Below, one piece after another: positions 1 through 9,161 of a stretch of DNA of 64,000 bases. The notes under the pieces are model-generated. The model searched no databases and was not told the origin of the DNA. It saw only the letters and a program-made list of their open reading frames with translations. Position 1 is the first letter of the stretch, and every line of letters starts with the position of its first letter. Source of the stretch: Brevibacillus gelatini (GTDB taxonomy: Bacteria > Bacillota > Bacilli > Brevibacillales > Brevibacillaceae). Where the stretch lies: the NCBI RefSeq assembly GCF_003710935.1, contig NZ_RHHS01000015.1, positions 186,001-250,000 of the forward strand. The letters are read 5' to 3'. Position numbers and translations under genes: made by a program.

Positions 1-812
1 GCTGCAAGAAACGTCGCCCCCCAGGTCACGGCCTGCAGCACTCCGACCCAGGAAGCGGCGTATGCGCTCCCGACAAGTCCTTCCACGTGGGGCGCAAAAA
101 TTGCGACCAGGCCGTACACGCCAAACTGGGCGAGCATTCCGGCTACGAGCATGTTCCGCAGCCGGGGATGACGCAGCATTTCCCGGGAGGCATGGGCAAT
201 CGGCAGCTTTTCGTGACCTTTTTGGCTCTTGCGGCGAGCCGGCTCTTGCAGAACCAATGCAGCCGCTACGCTGCACAGCGCGGTAAACAGAGCGCTCCAC
301 AAAATGATCGTCGCAAGCCCGAACCAGTCGGAGAGCAGCCCGCCGATCAGTGGCCCGGCAAGCGAGCCTGCGGCAGTCGCGCTTTGCAGATTGCCGAGGG
401 CACGGCCTTTCGTCCCTTCGCTTGCCTGGGCCCCTGCAAAAGCGGCCGCCGCATCGACGACACCGCCAAAAGCGCCTTGCAGCAGCCGCGCCAGCACAAA
501 TGCGAGCGGCGAACTGGAGAGTCCCATCCAAAGTAAACTGATGGATATACCAGCCAAAGCGCGCACAACCATCCACTTTTTCCCTACGTGATCGCCGTAT
601 CTTCCCCAGAGCGGCGAAAACAGGCACATCGTCACGGCCGGAGCTGCCAGCGCCACTCCCGTCCAGATCCGGTTTTCTTCCGGAAGCGTTGCCCCAAGCT
701 CCGCCATGTAAAAAGGCAGCAGCGGTACGATCACTGTCAGACTGCACGTGGAGAAAAACTGTCCCGCCCACAAAATGCGGAAGCTTTTGGCAAAGGAAGT
801 CGTGTTGCTCAT
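1..812 (-). CDS. MFS transporter, probable siderophore exporter (partial)
   Basis: The first 270 codons of a major facilitator superfamily permease, cut off by the left edge. Its ATG overlaps the stop of the IucA/IucC gene by four bases (ATGA), so translation is probably coupled; no strong ribosome binding site of its own is visible. Hydrophobic helices alternate with the family's cytoplasmic loop between helices 2 and 3, here GRYGDHVGKK, close to motif A (GxxxDxxGRR/K). The protein sits in the cytoplasmic membrane. As last visible gene of a Fur-type operon with siderophore synthesis genes, it most likely exports the siderophore; that role is inferred from context. Confidence 0.85.
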   Translation of the reverse strand, partial: MSNTTSFAKSFRILWAGQFFSTCSLTVIVPLLPFYMAELGATLPEENRIWTGVALAAPAVTMCLFSPLWGRYGDHVGKKWMVVRALAGISISLLWMGLSSSPLAFVLARLLQGAFGGVVDAAAAFAGAQASEGTKGRALGNLQSATAAGSLAGPLIGGLLSDWFGLATIILWSALFTALCSVAAALVLQEPARRKSQKGHEKLPIAHASREMLRHPRLRNMLVAGMLAQFGVYGLVAIFAPHVEGLVGSAYAASWVGVLQAVTWGATFLA

Positions 813-2683
813 TTTTCTGTTTCGAGCAGCCGGAGCGGATTGCCTGTGCTCCCTGTGCCAGCAGGCATGCTCCCGCCGCCGGAATCGGTGCGCTTCAACA
901 GCGGCGTCAGGAGCAGGCGGATCGGCCACGTATCGGACTTAAGCAGCTGTCTTTTCCATACGCTTTTTACCGTCTCTGGCAAGTCCGCTTCCTCCAGCGA
1001 TTCGCGCACGACGGACGCGATCATGCGCCAGAACGCGGCTTCCTCAAGCGCATAGGCGGTCATCAGGGCATCGGCAATCGCATAGAGGTTGACCTGTACG
1101 CCCAATGTTTGAAAATAGGAGAGCAGTTGCTCCGGCGTCTCGTTGATAAGGCTGTTCGGCGTCCCGGGTTTGATGCGATACGCAGGCTCCAGCAAGCCTT
1201 CTGCCGCAAGCCACGGCAGATGCAGCCGGATCGTGTCATGGTCGCGCAGCAAAAGACCCGTTATCCGGTGATCGCGCACGATCAGCATCACATTTTGCCC
1301 GTGAATTTCCGGCATGATCCCGTAGCGGAACAGGCGAAGCGACGTGCCGATCAGCTCGCGGCAAACTTCACGGAACAGTTGCAAAGCTTCCGCCGCTCCT
1401 GCCTCTTTTCCAAAGCGTGCCCACAGCCATGTGGCAAACAGCGGGTTTTTCCCTTGCAGATCGACGACAGCCAGGGCAGACATCGGAATCAACTGCACAG
1501 CCTCGTCATGCAGCAAATCAGCCGGGTATTCCCGAATCAGGCACGCCAGATGACCAGGCTTATCCGCAAACGGATCCCCCGCCGGATCATGATAGCCCCA
1601 CCAGTTCGTTTCGTCGCACAGGTGCAGCCGCTTTTTCAGCCACTCGTCTTTTTCCATGACGCTTGCAAGCAATCGCTGTCCTTCGGCCCCATTGTGCAAA
1701 TAGCGTGGCGGCAACAGGCGCAGTGCCCCGAGAGAATAAATGCCGATTGGCACCTTGACGTGGTAGCGTTGGCGGTCTGAGGGAGCCAGCGCCCGCACGG
1801 AAGAAGTCGGACGAAACTCACCCAATCCCCGGACGACAGGCACGCATATCTGCTGCGCCAGTTCCTCGCGGTAATAAGCTGGCAGGACGCGATCTGTCTG
1901 CCAGGGGTGGACAGGCATCAGCAAATAGCGCTGGTCGTCAATCCCGGCTTTGTGCGCCGCTTGTTGCAAACTCGCTTTTTCTGCATCGTCCAAAATAAAG
2001 TCGGCGATATTCTTCCCTGTACTCGCCTGGATGTAGTCGCGGCGGACAGCGAACCAATCCAGCCCGAACGCTCGCCCATACTCGGCGCTGTACGCGCGGT
2101 ACTCTTCGTCGCTCCACCCTCTTTTTGCCCGGGATGTCGGATGAAAAGGACGATCCCGCATGGCGGAGAAGCGTTCGGCTTGCAGGAGCGCGGGGGCGTC
2201 GCTCTTTTGCCCGTTTTGCTCCAAGCTGGCTTCGAATGACAATGCCGTATGGCGAATCGAATCTCGCAATTCCGTCTGAAAGTCTTGCAAATTCGGCATG
2301 CTTGCCTGCCGCTCCGCCGCAGAGAGCGAATCGGCGAACAGCTGCATGAACGTGATCGGGTCCAGCTCCTGCACGCTGTTTTCTTGCTGATCGATCAGCA
2401 CCACGGGCAGCCTGCTGATTTTGTACGGCTGGATAAACTTCGCAGCTTTGACGCGCACGACCAGACTGCACGCGCGGTCAAGCGGCAGGCACAGATAATG
2501 CTCGCCCTCGTCAAGCTCGCTGCATTCGTGACCGGAAGGCCCCGGCCACGCTCGCTCCATTCGCGCCCGTTCGAGCAGCCCGGCCATGTTTTCTTGCAAA
2601 AGTGCGTTGATTAGGTCGCAAAAAACGAGCTGTTCTGCCCTTTGCCACAGCGAATGCTCTTTTTTCTGCAAATCCGTTTCCAT
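809..2683 (-). CDS. NRPS-independent siderophore (NIS) synthetase, IucA/IucC family
   Basis: A 624-residue cytosolic ligase of the IucA/IucC family, which adenylates a carboxylate such as citrate and condenses it with an amine or alcohol. Family motifs are present: HPTSRAKRGW (about 181-190), HPWQ (about 259-262), KVPIGIYSLGALR (about 309-321) and EIHGQN (about 459-464), followed by a FhuF-like C-terminal region. Start ATG is preceded by GAGGAGAG. It follows sbnB by 25 bases. With the diaminopropionate genes upstream, a staphyloferrin-B-like citrate/Dap product is plausible. Staphyloferrin B needs several synthetases; only this one lies in the window, and others may lie beyond the left edge. 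Confidence 0.9.
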   Translation of the reverse strand: METDLQKKEHSLWQRAEQLVFCDLINALLQENMAGLLERARMERAWPGPSGHECSELDEGEHYLCLPLDRACSLVVRVKAAKFIQPYKISRLPVVLIDQQENSVQELDPITFMQLFADSLSAAERQASMPNLQDFQTELRDSIRHTALSFEASLEQNGQKSDAPALLQAERFSAMRDRPFHPTSRAKRGWSDEEYRAYSAEYGRAFGLDWFAVRRDYIQASTGKNIADFILDDAEKASLQQAAHKAGIDDQRYLLMPVHPWQTDRVLPAYYREELAQQICVPVVRGLGEFRPTSSVRALAPSDRQRYHVKVPIGIYSLGALRLLPPRYLHNGAEGQRLLASVMEKDEWLKKRLHLCDETNWWGYHDPAGDPFADKPGHLACLIREYPADLLHDEAVQLIPMSALAVVDLQGKNPLFATWLWARFGKEAGAAEALQLFREVCRELIGTSLRLFRYGIMPEIHGQNVMLIVRDHRITGLLLRDHDTIRLHLPWLAAEGLLEPAYRIKPGTPNSLINETPEQLLSYFQTLGVQVNLYAIADALMTAYALEEAAFWRMIASVVRESLEEADLPETVKSVWKRQLLKSDTWPIRLLLTPLLKRTDSGGGSMPAGTGSTGNPLRLLETEK

Positions 2684-2708
2684 CGCCAGTTTCTCTCCTC
2701 TCGCATCC

Positions 2709-3722
2709 TTACAGAGGCAGTCGGGTCCCTACGTTTTCTGCAACGGCTTTTTGGTAGATTTCATAAGCGCTCGAAATATCCTCGACGGCCATGCCCATCG
2801 GATTCAAGAGAATGATCTCATCCGCGGATTCCCGTCCCGCTTTTTTCCCCAGCAAAATTTCTCCCAGCTCCGCATGTAGCTGCTCGCGGGAAAACGCTCC
2901 TTCCAGAACGAGCTGGTTAATCACTTTCTTCTCGCGGTTCGACTGATCCCAGTCATCCACCACGACTTTGTCCGCTTTCAGGAAGACCTCTTTATGTACA
3001 TCCATGATCGAGATGTTGCTGACAAACGCTCCTTTTTGCAGCCATTCAAACGGAATGTACGGCTTGTCGACCACCGTGCACGTAATCACGACTTCTCCGG
3101 CACGCACCGCCTGCTCTGCGCTTGTGGCGATCACGACCTCCACCGACGGCGCTTTTTCGCGCAACTGGTCGGCCAAGCGGCGAGCCGCATCGCTATTCAG
3201 GTCAAACAGGTAGATTGTCGCAATCTGCGGGAATTGCTCCAGCATGGAGCGAAGCTGTGTGCTGGCGATCACGCCGCAACCCATGCACGCGACAGTTTGA
3301 AAATCTTTTTTGGCGAGATAGCGCGCCCCGATCACGGTCACGGCAGCGGTACGCATCGCACTAATCAGGCTGGTTTCCATGACGGCAATCGGATAGTTGC
3401 TGACCGGGTCATTCAGGATGATTAAGCCGCTGGCCCGCTCCAGACCTCGTTTGCTCGGGTTGTCGTGCTTGCTGCCAATCCATTTGAGCCCGGAGACAGG
3501 AGCTTCCCCGCCAACATAAGCCGGCATGGCGATGATCCGGTCTGCAATATGACCGTTCGCCTCATTGACACGCAAGTACGGCTTCAAGGGCTGGACAAAA
3601 TCTCCCTTGGCATGCAGCTCCAGCGCCCGTGACACGGCTGTTACATACAGATCGGACGAATTGCCCCCCAATTGCAAAATGTCAGATTTGGACAAATACA
3701 AGATGGATGGTTGATTGGACAT
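2709..3722 (-). CDS. sbnB: SbnB-like dehydrogenase for L-2,3-diaminopropionate synthesis
   Basis: A 337-residue member of the ornithine cyclodeaminase/mu-crystallin family. SbnB oxidatively hydrolyses N-(1-amino-1-carboxy-2-ethyl)-glutamate with NAD to release L-2,3-diaminopropionate and 2-oxoglutarate. A Rossmann segment with GCGVIAS is visible near residue 140. The ATG at 3722 is chosen because AAAGGAG lies about 11 bases before it; a GTG at 3749 is possible but would put that site inside the gene. Length matches SbnB. It starts 28 bases after the sbnA stop, which is the main reason to prefer this role over a generic ornithine cyclodeaminase. Confidence 0.85.
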   Translation of the reverse strand: MSNQPSILYLSKSDILQLGGNSSDLYVTAVSRALELHAKGDFVQPLKPYLRVNEANGHIADRIIAMPAYVGGEAPVSGLKWIGSKHDNPSKRGLERASGLIILNDPVSNYPIAVMETSLISAMRTAAVTVIGARYLAKKDFQTVACMGCGVIASTQLRSMLEQFPQIATIYLFDLNSDAARRLADQLREKAPSVEVVIATSAEQAVRAGEVVITCTVVDKPYIPFEWLQKGAFVSNISIMDVHKEVFLKADKVVVDDWDQSNREKKVINQLVLEGAFSREQLHAELGEILLGKKAGRESADEIILLNPMGMAVEDISSAYEIYQKAVAENVGTRLPL

Positions 3723-3750
3723 GGTTTGTGATCGCTCCTTTTTTCTCACG

Positions 3751-4799
<1,049 letters not shown>

Positions 4800-4819
4800 G
4801 CTATATATGTTGCACATAC

Positions 4820-4849
4820 ATAATATTTGATAATGATTCTTAATGTCAA
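4820..4849 (-). promoter_or_regulatory. Sigma-A promoter of the siderophore operon
   Basis: On the minus strand TTGACA (4849-4844), an 18-base spacer and TATTAT (4825-4820). A near-consensus promoter embedded between two Fur-type sites. Confidence 0.8.
4829..4847. promoter_or_regulatory. Probable second Fur box
   Basis: GATAATGATTCTTAATGTC matches the Fur consensus at 14 of 19 positions and overlaps the -35/spacer region of the predicted promoter. It is weaker than box 1. Confidence 0.6.
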
Positions 4850-5272
4850 TTAGGAAAATGGCATTTTTTTCTTCCATGATTCGACACCGCTCTTCTCCAT
4901 CTGGCAGTTGCTCACACAATGCCAAAGAAGCCCTTTCCTGCGCGAATCAAGGGCTGCGTTTTCCCCATTCTTTATTCCTGACGACCTATTTGCCTTGACG
5001 AAAAAACGGCCTCCAGCCGCATTATCGTTTGAAATGATGTATGCGGATCGCCGCTTGTATAATTGAATGGCAAAGGAAATTCACACCTATTGGACTACCT
5101 GCCTGCTTGCTGCCGTTCTCTTCGCCCCTCCCCCTCTGCCGCTCGTGAAACAGACGAGCGAAAACTCCGCACGCGTAAAGAGCGCCGATCTGGGGGGCCG
5201 TTTCATGCCCACTCCTTTTTGTATGTAGAGAATCGCACGCGCATGCCCATTGTTTGTTCGGTTATGGAACCA
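4850..5272. other. Intergenic region without a convincing gene
   Basis: About 420 bases between the siderophore promoter and the terminator of the CsxC-like gene. It holds a weak hairpin (AGCCCTT 4929-4935 with AAGGGCT 4949-4955, followed by GCGTTTTCC), which may be a weak plus-strand terminator. No open frame here has a ribosome binding site or recognisable protein. Confidence 0.5.
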
Positions 5273-5306
5273 AAAAGAAGAGGCACACCCTCCCGCCTCT
5301 TCTTTT
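5273..5306 (-). terminator. Intrinsic terminator of the CsxC-like gene
   Basis: Twelve-base perfect stem, AAAAGAAGAGGC (5273-5284) with GCCTCTTCTTTT (5295-5306). Read on the minus strand it ends in a T-rich run just after the stop at 5327. The A/T flanks would let it work in both directions. Confidence 0.8.
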
Positions 5307-5326
5307 CGCTATTTTCCTTGTCGAAA

Positions 5327-6292
5327 TCACTTGCACGTAAATGGTGGTTTGTGCGGAGGGGGAGGTGTAGGCACAGGCAACGGCACTTGCTGATCTTGCA
5401 AAACTTTCAGGCCGAGATTGAGGACGATTTTCTCCCGCACGCTTGAAAACGGCTGCTCGACGCTTTTTCCTTTTTTCGAGCCTTGCCCGATGTCCAATTC
5501 GGTAAATTCGGAGTACACCAGCTCACAGTACGGCTTTTCGTTGTACACCTGGCGATTTCCGAACAATCCCATGTTCAACTGGGCAGCCGTTCCCGCTTTG
5601 TTGCCGAGTTCGCCGGATGACGAGACATCTGGTGTAAGCTGCAGAGACGGGCCGCTCGTCGGGAAGGTAATGCCCACGCAAAAATCGAATGGCAACAAGG
5701 CAGAAACGTGGCGAATATCTCCGCAGACTGCACTGTCCGACATGTGATCGGCGGTGGCGTACTCGATGTTTTTGCGGATGAAGCCGCTTCCAAACAGTTT
5801 GGCTGCATACGGATTGAAGGTCGGAACGAGCTCGCATTGTTCGAGAATGACACTTTTCCACGTGCGAATAATTTCCAGCGCCGGCTTTTCCAGCTGGACA
5901 TTGGCTTCCACACATACAACGACGGAAATTTCCGCCAATGTCACAGGCACCTTGATCGTCTTCGGAAACGTGGTCGCTTCGAGACTGGAGCTGAACACAC
6001 GCACATTTTCCACCGCACAGGAATGAGGGACTGGCTTTTTGCCAAGCTCCTGTTCAGTCTTGATGCTGAACTCCTTGTCAGGCTTGTGCTTGTACCCATT
6101 CCCGCACTTGCATTCGAACTTGTGCTTGTGTTCGTGCTCGTGCTTGTGTTCATGTTCGAGCTTGAACTTATATTCGTGTTCGTGTTTATGCTTGTCTTTG
6201 TGCTCGTGCTTGTCCTTATGCTTGTGTTTGTCGTCATTGCAAAAGTATTCAACGATGAACTTGCCTTCTTTTGAGTCGTTTTGTTTCCCCAT
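5327..6292 (-). CDS. CsxC-like, His/Lys/Glu-rich probable spore coat protein
   Basis: A 321-residue protein. ATG at 6292 is chosen because AAGGAGGG lies about 9 bases upstream. Residues about 22-60 form a striking tract of alternating His with Lys, Glu and Asp (KHKHKDKHEHKDKHKHEHE and onward). The rest resembles CsxC-family coat/exosporium proteins: beta-rich segments, several cysteines and the family-like ending IVLNLGLKVLQ followed by a proline-rich tail. Family assignment is from remembered sequence style, not a search. The His-rich tract should bind divalent metals such as Zn or Ni (inference). It has its own terminator; the upstream 348-residue gene may be functionally linked. Confidence 0.65.
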   Translation of the reverse strand: MGKQNDSKEGKFIVEYFCNDDKHKHKDKHEHKDKHKHEHEYKFKLEHEHKHEHEHKHKFECKCGNGYKHKPDKEFSIKTEQELGKKPVPHSCAVENVRVFSSSLEATTFPKTIKVPVTLAEISVVVCVEANVQLEKPALEIIRTWKSVILEQCELVPTFNPYAAKLFGSGFIRKNIEYATADHMSDSAVCGDIRHVSALLPFDFCVGITFPTSGPSLQLTPDVSSSGELGNKAGTAAQLNMGLFGNRQVYNEKPYCELVYSEFTELDIGQGSKKGKSVEQPFSSVREKIVLNLGLKVLQDQQVPLPVPTPPPPHKPPFTCK

Positions 6293-6538
6293 GTTGGTTA
6301 TCCCTCCTTCTCCGTTCCCGAACTTACCATTCATTGTATGGCCTGGACTCTCTATTGGACTTGGCTGTTGCCGAGCGCAATTTACCCATTTTTTGTTATT
6401 AGCTGGCAAATTCCATCTCTTATATTTACCTAAGTAACTATCTTGCGAAAGCCTATGTACGGCCCGGACGTGCCAAGTGTGCATTTGCCTGCCACTGTGG
6501 CGATCTGTGGGCGGGCAACCTGTTCTGATGGTCCTCCT

Positions 6539-6571
6539 GCCTGCTTTTTGATCGCCCGGCAAAAAGCAGGC
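6539..6571 (-). terminator. Intrinsic terminator after the 348-residue gene
   Basis: Eleven-base perfect stem GCCTGCTTTTT (6539-6549) with AAAAAGCAGGC (6561-6571), two bases beyond the stop codon of the upstream minus-strand gene. The T residues lie in the arm rather than after it. Confidence 0.7.
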
Positions 6572-6572
6572 C

Positions 6573-7619
6573 TCACACCTGACCCAGTCGGCAGAGCGGA
6601 ACCAACTGTTTGCGAAACCAGCAAATTCGCCCGCTTACAATCGCCACTCCGTTGTAAACATGCCCGCTTGCACCGTGCTCCAGAAACGGCTCGGACATCA
6701 GACTCGCTTTCCACTCTCCGGTCTCGATCCATTTTTCCTGCAAGGCCAGCGGGCCGTTGTCGACAAGTACGCGCGCTTCCGTTTTTTCGCGGACAACGGG
6801 CGGGCGCAATACGGTGGAAGTAAAGGGAAGGCGCAGCGTCTCATGCGCGACTTGTCCCGCCTCACCTGTCGTGCCAAATGCTGTCAGTTCAAATTCGCCC
6901 CGCACCCAAACGACTCGTCCGTTGTTCTCATGGCGCGTCTCCTGCACCTCGATGGCGATCTGCGGCTGAAGCTTATGCCACTCCTGTTTCCAGCAGGCCT
7001 GGATCGGGTGTACCCAGTTTACTTCCCACACCTCTTCCAGCACGGGCACTTGCACATAGGAGCGCTCAGCCTGTTCGCTGTACGACACATCGGCGAACAC
7101 CACATGATTGTTCGCTGCGTTCGCTTGTTGCCGGGGCATGGGCTGTTGTTGGTGCGATAGCCTGACGATTGACGTATCCGTTGCAGGTTCAGATTCAGGT
7201 TCGGGCTTGACCTCGCCTTTGGCTTCGGCAGTCTCCTGTCCCGTTACGTCGTACTGCTGCTCATCGATTTGCTCCCATCCTTCCTCGGTCGGCCGGGCAG
7301 CAGACCTCCGCAGACGCTGCGGCTTGGTCCATGGCGATTTGCTCAAAAGTGACCTGGACCAGGGCAGCTTTTTGACGACAGGCTTTCCGCCCCTTCGCTC
7401 CTGTCTGGCCTGGTCACGGACGAGAGGCCCTTTGCTTTTGGAAAGCCTGGTTCCTCCCGCTCGAAGTGGCGGATGCTTGTCAGCTGTTATGCCCTGCTTT
7501 TCCACTTGCTTTACGCGCAAAAATTTTTGCTGGGGGCTTTTCGGTGCCCTTTTTAATTCTGCGTTGTTTAAAAAAGGCGATTTTTTCGCCGCTGCTCGTT
7601 TCGGGTGGGGGACAGTCAT
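6573..7619 (-). CDS. Hypothetical protein, basic N-terminus, possible spore-surface protein
   Basis: A 348-residue protein I do not recognise. ATG at 7619 follows GGAGG with a 6-base gap. The first ~110 residues are rich in Lys, Arg and Pro and look disordered; residues ~110-140 are acidic. The C-terminal ~200 residues look globular and beta-rich, with many Trp and Val and alternating charged strands, loosely reminiscent of DUF3794/CsxC-type coat proteins. It lies on the same strand as the CsxC-like gene, about 280 bases upstream, separated by a terminator. A coat or exosporium role is inferred from that neighbour only. Confidence 0.6.
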   Translation of the reverse strand: MTVPHPKRAAAKKSPFLNNAELKRAPKSPQQKFLRVKQVEKQGITADKHPPLRAGGTRLSKSKGPLVRDQARQERRGGKPVVKKLPWSRSLLSKSPWTKPQRLRRSAARPTEEGWEQIDEQQYDVTGQETAEAKGEVKPEPESEPATDTSIVRLSHQQQPMPRQQANAANNHVVFADVSYSEQAERSYVQVPVLEEVWEVNWVHPIQACWKQEWHKLQPQIAIEVQETRHENNGRVVWVRGEFELTAFGTTGEAGQVAHETLRLPFTSTVLRPPVVREKTEARVLVDNGPLALQEKWIETGEWKASLMSEPFLEHGASGHVYNGVAIVSGRICWFRKQLVPLCRLGQV

Positions 7620-7738
7620 GTGCAACCTCCTTTCTTTCGGTCTGTCGCGTTACTTCTTTGCTACATTCATACGCGTTGCCGTGCCCGTTGGGTATAGTCG
7701 ACTGTCTTCGTCGGCAGCGGCAGAAATTTTTGCACGCC

Positions 7739-7769
7739 AAAAAAAGCCCGATTTCCAAGCGATCGGACT
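7739..7769 (-). terminator. Intrinsic terminator of the thioesterase gene
   Basis: Minus-strand stem AGTCCGAT (7769-7762) with ATCGGGCT (7752-7745), one G-U pair, followed by seven T (7745-7739). Confidence 0.8.
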
Positions 7770-7824
7770 CTTTCTTTCTGCTCTGTTCTGCTCTGTCGTT
7801 TTTTCCAGGCGGACTTCCCCCTGC

Positions 7825-8196
7825 TTACACCTGTTTGCGCAGCTCGTCGGGCACACGCATTTTTTCGCCTGTTCTTACGCTAATAGCGACAAACGTAACG
7901 TCGGCTTGCAGGACAAGCTCATCATGCTGGTTGCGGATGAGCTGCCGGAGAACAAAGCTCGTATTGCCCACCCGTTCTATGTACGAGTGAATCAACAGGA
8001 CGTCGCCGAGAAAAGCCTCCTTTTTGTACTCCGCGTGCAACTGAGCCACAAACGAGCGGAAGCCAAGACTGGCAAAATAGTGATACCAAGGCTGGCGCGC
8101 CTGCTCCAAAAACGCCATGTACTTGACGTTGTTCACATGGCCATCGTGTATCGCCTCTGGCTGCACGTGAATTTCGAACGGTGAAAAAGGTGTCAT
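7825..8196 (-). CDS. Acyl-CoA thioesterase, hotdog fold
   Basis: A 123-residue cytosolic protein of the 4-hydroxybenzoyl-CoA thioesterase/YbgC group, hydrolysing acyl-CoA thioesters. The N-terminal pattern IHDGHVNNVKYMAFLEQAR fits the family's catalytic-loop-to-helix segment. In many relatives an Asp sits in the HVNN-type loop; the Asp at IHDG may fill that place. Start ATG follows AAAAGGGGATTC. It follows the sugar permease operon by about 120 bases and is probably expressed separately; the substrate is unknown. Confidence 0.85.
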   Translation of the reverse strand: MTPFSPFEIHVQPEAIHDGHVNNVKYMAFLEQARQPWYHYFASLGFRSFVAQLHAEYKKEAFLGDVLLIHSYIERVGNTSFVLRQLIRNQHDELVLQADVTFVAISVRTGEKMRVPDELRKQV

Positions 8197-8220
8197 GGAC
8201 GAATCCCCTTTTCTTTTGTG

Positions 8221-8274
8221 CTGGCAGGTTTCTTTTCGTCAACATTCGCGGTCCACGCGGAAAATTCCTGCCAG
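8221..8274. repeat. Long imperfect stem-loop after the sugar permease operon
   Basis: CTGGCAGG (8221-8228) pairs with CCTGCCAG (8267-8274), with more pairing inside (TTCGCG/CGCGGAA). No T-run follows on the minus strand, so it may protect the transcript's 3' end rather than terminate it. Confidence 0.45.
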
Positions 8275-8320
8275 CCTTGTCCATCGTCCATCGCACGGGA
8301 GACAGGCGCATTTTCACTTT

Positions 8321-9148
8321 TCACTCTTTGACTGCACCGGACGTCAACCCGGAGATGATCCGTCTTTGGAAAATCAGCACCATGACCACGAGCGGAACGG
8401 TAACGATGATGGATGCGGCCGAGATTTCCCCCCACGGAATCGTGTACATCCCCTGAAACATGACGATACCTACAGGAACTGTCTTCATCGCTTCTTGCGT
8501 ATTCAGCGTCAGCGCGAACAAAAATTCGTTCCAGGCGGCGATAAAGACGAGAATCGCTGTCGTAAACACGCCTGGCATTGCCAGTGGGAAAAATACTTTC
8601 GTCATCGTCTGCCAGACGCTCGCTCCGTCCACCTTTGCGGCTTCTCCCAGATCGCTCGGAATTTTGCGGAAGTAGATCGTCAAATTCCAGATCGCGAGCG
8701 GCAGCGCAAAAGTCGTGTACGGAATAATCAGGCCAAGGTAGCTGTTGGTCAGACCCATGGATTGCATGAACATGAATATCGGCGAGATCGTGGCAATTTG
8801 TGGGAACATGGATACCGCCAACACGACGCCGAGAATGATCGTCTTCCCGCGAAAAGACAGCCAGGCAATCGCGTACGCGGCAAAGGACGCGATTGTGATC
8901 GAGTACAACGTCGTCAGCGTCGCTACTACCGTCGAGTTCCACAAATAAGTAGCGAATGGCCGTTCGGTGAAGACCCGGATGAAGTTGTCGAGCGTCGGAT
9001 TCTGGATGATAAAGTGAAAGGCGCGCTCTCCAAAAAGCTCTCCGGGCGGCTTCAGTGCGGCAAGCAAAATCCATAAAAACGGGAACATGACGACGAAGAC
9101 AAAAAGCAGCAATCCAATGTAGAACAAGGGCCCTGCACTTTTTTGCAT
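8321..9148 (-). CDS. Carbohydrate ABC transporter permease, MalG type
   Basis: A 275-residue inner-membrane permease with six predicted helices and the EAA loop (EAAKVDGASVWQTMTKVFFP, about residues 170-190) that contacts the ATPase. ATG at 9148 is chosen because AAGGAGGAAACGCGC precedes it. It pairs with the MalF-type permease 13 bases upstream and the lipoprotein SBP. No ATPase gene lies in the operon, so a shared MsmK/MsmX-type ATPase is likely. Confidence 0.92.
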   Translation of the reverse strand: MQKSAGPLFYIGLLLFVFVVMFPFLWILLAALKPPGELFGERAFHFIIQNPTLDNFIRVFTERPFATYLWNSTVVATLTTLYSITIASFAAYAIAWLSFRGKTIILGVVLAVSMFPQIATISPIFMFMQSMGLTNSYLGLIIPYTTFALPLAIWNLTIYFRKIPSDLGEAAKVDGASVWQTMTKVFFPLAMPGVFTTAILVFIAAWNEFLFALTLNTQEAMKTVPVGIVMFQGMYTIPWGEISAASIIVTVPLVVMVLIFQRRIISGLTSGAVKE

Positions 9149-9161
9149 GCGCGTTTCCTCC

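Noticed and set aside
5063..5446. Plus-strand frame of 127 codons in the siderophore-coat gap
   Set aside because: No ribosome binding site, runs through a terminator and into the opposite coat gene.
6050..6250. Tandem-looking repeat that could be taken for a CRISPR or minisatellite
   Set aside because: It is the in-frame His-Lys/Glu coding tract of the coat-like gene; units are 6-9 bases with no spacers.
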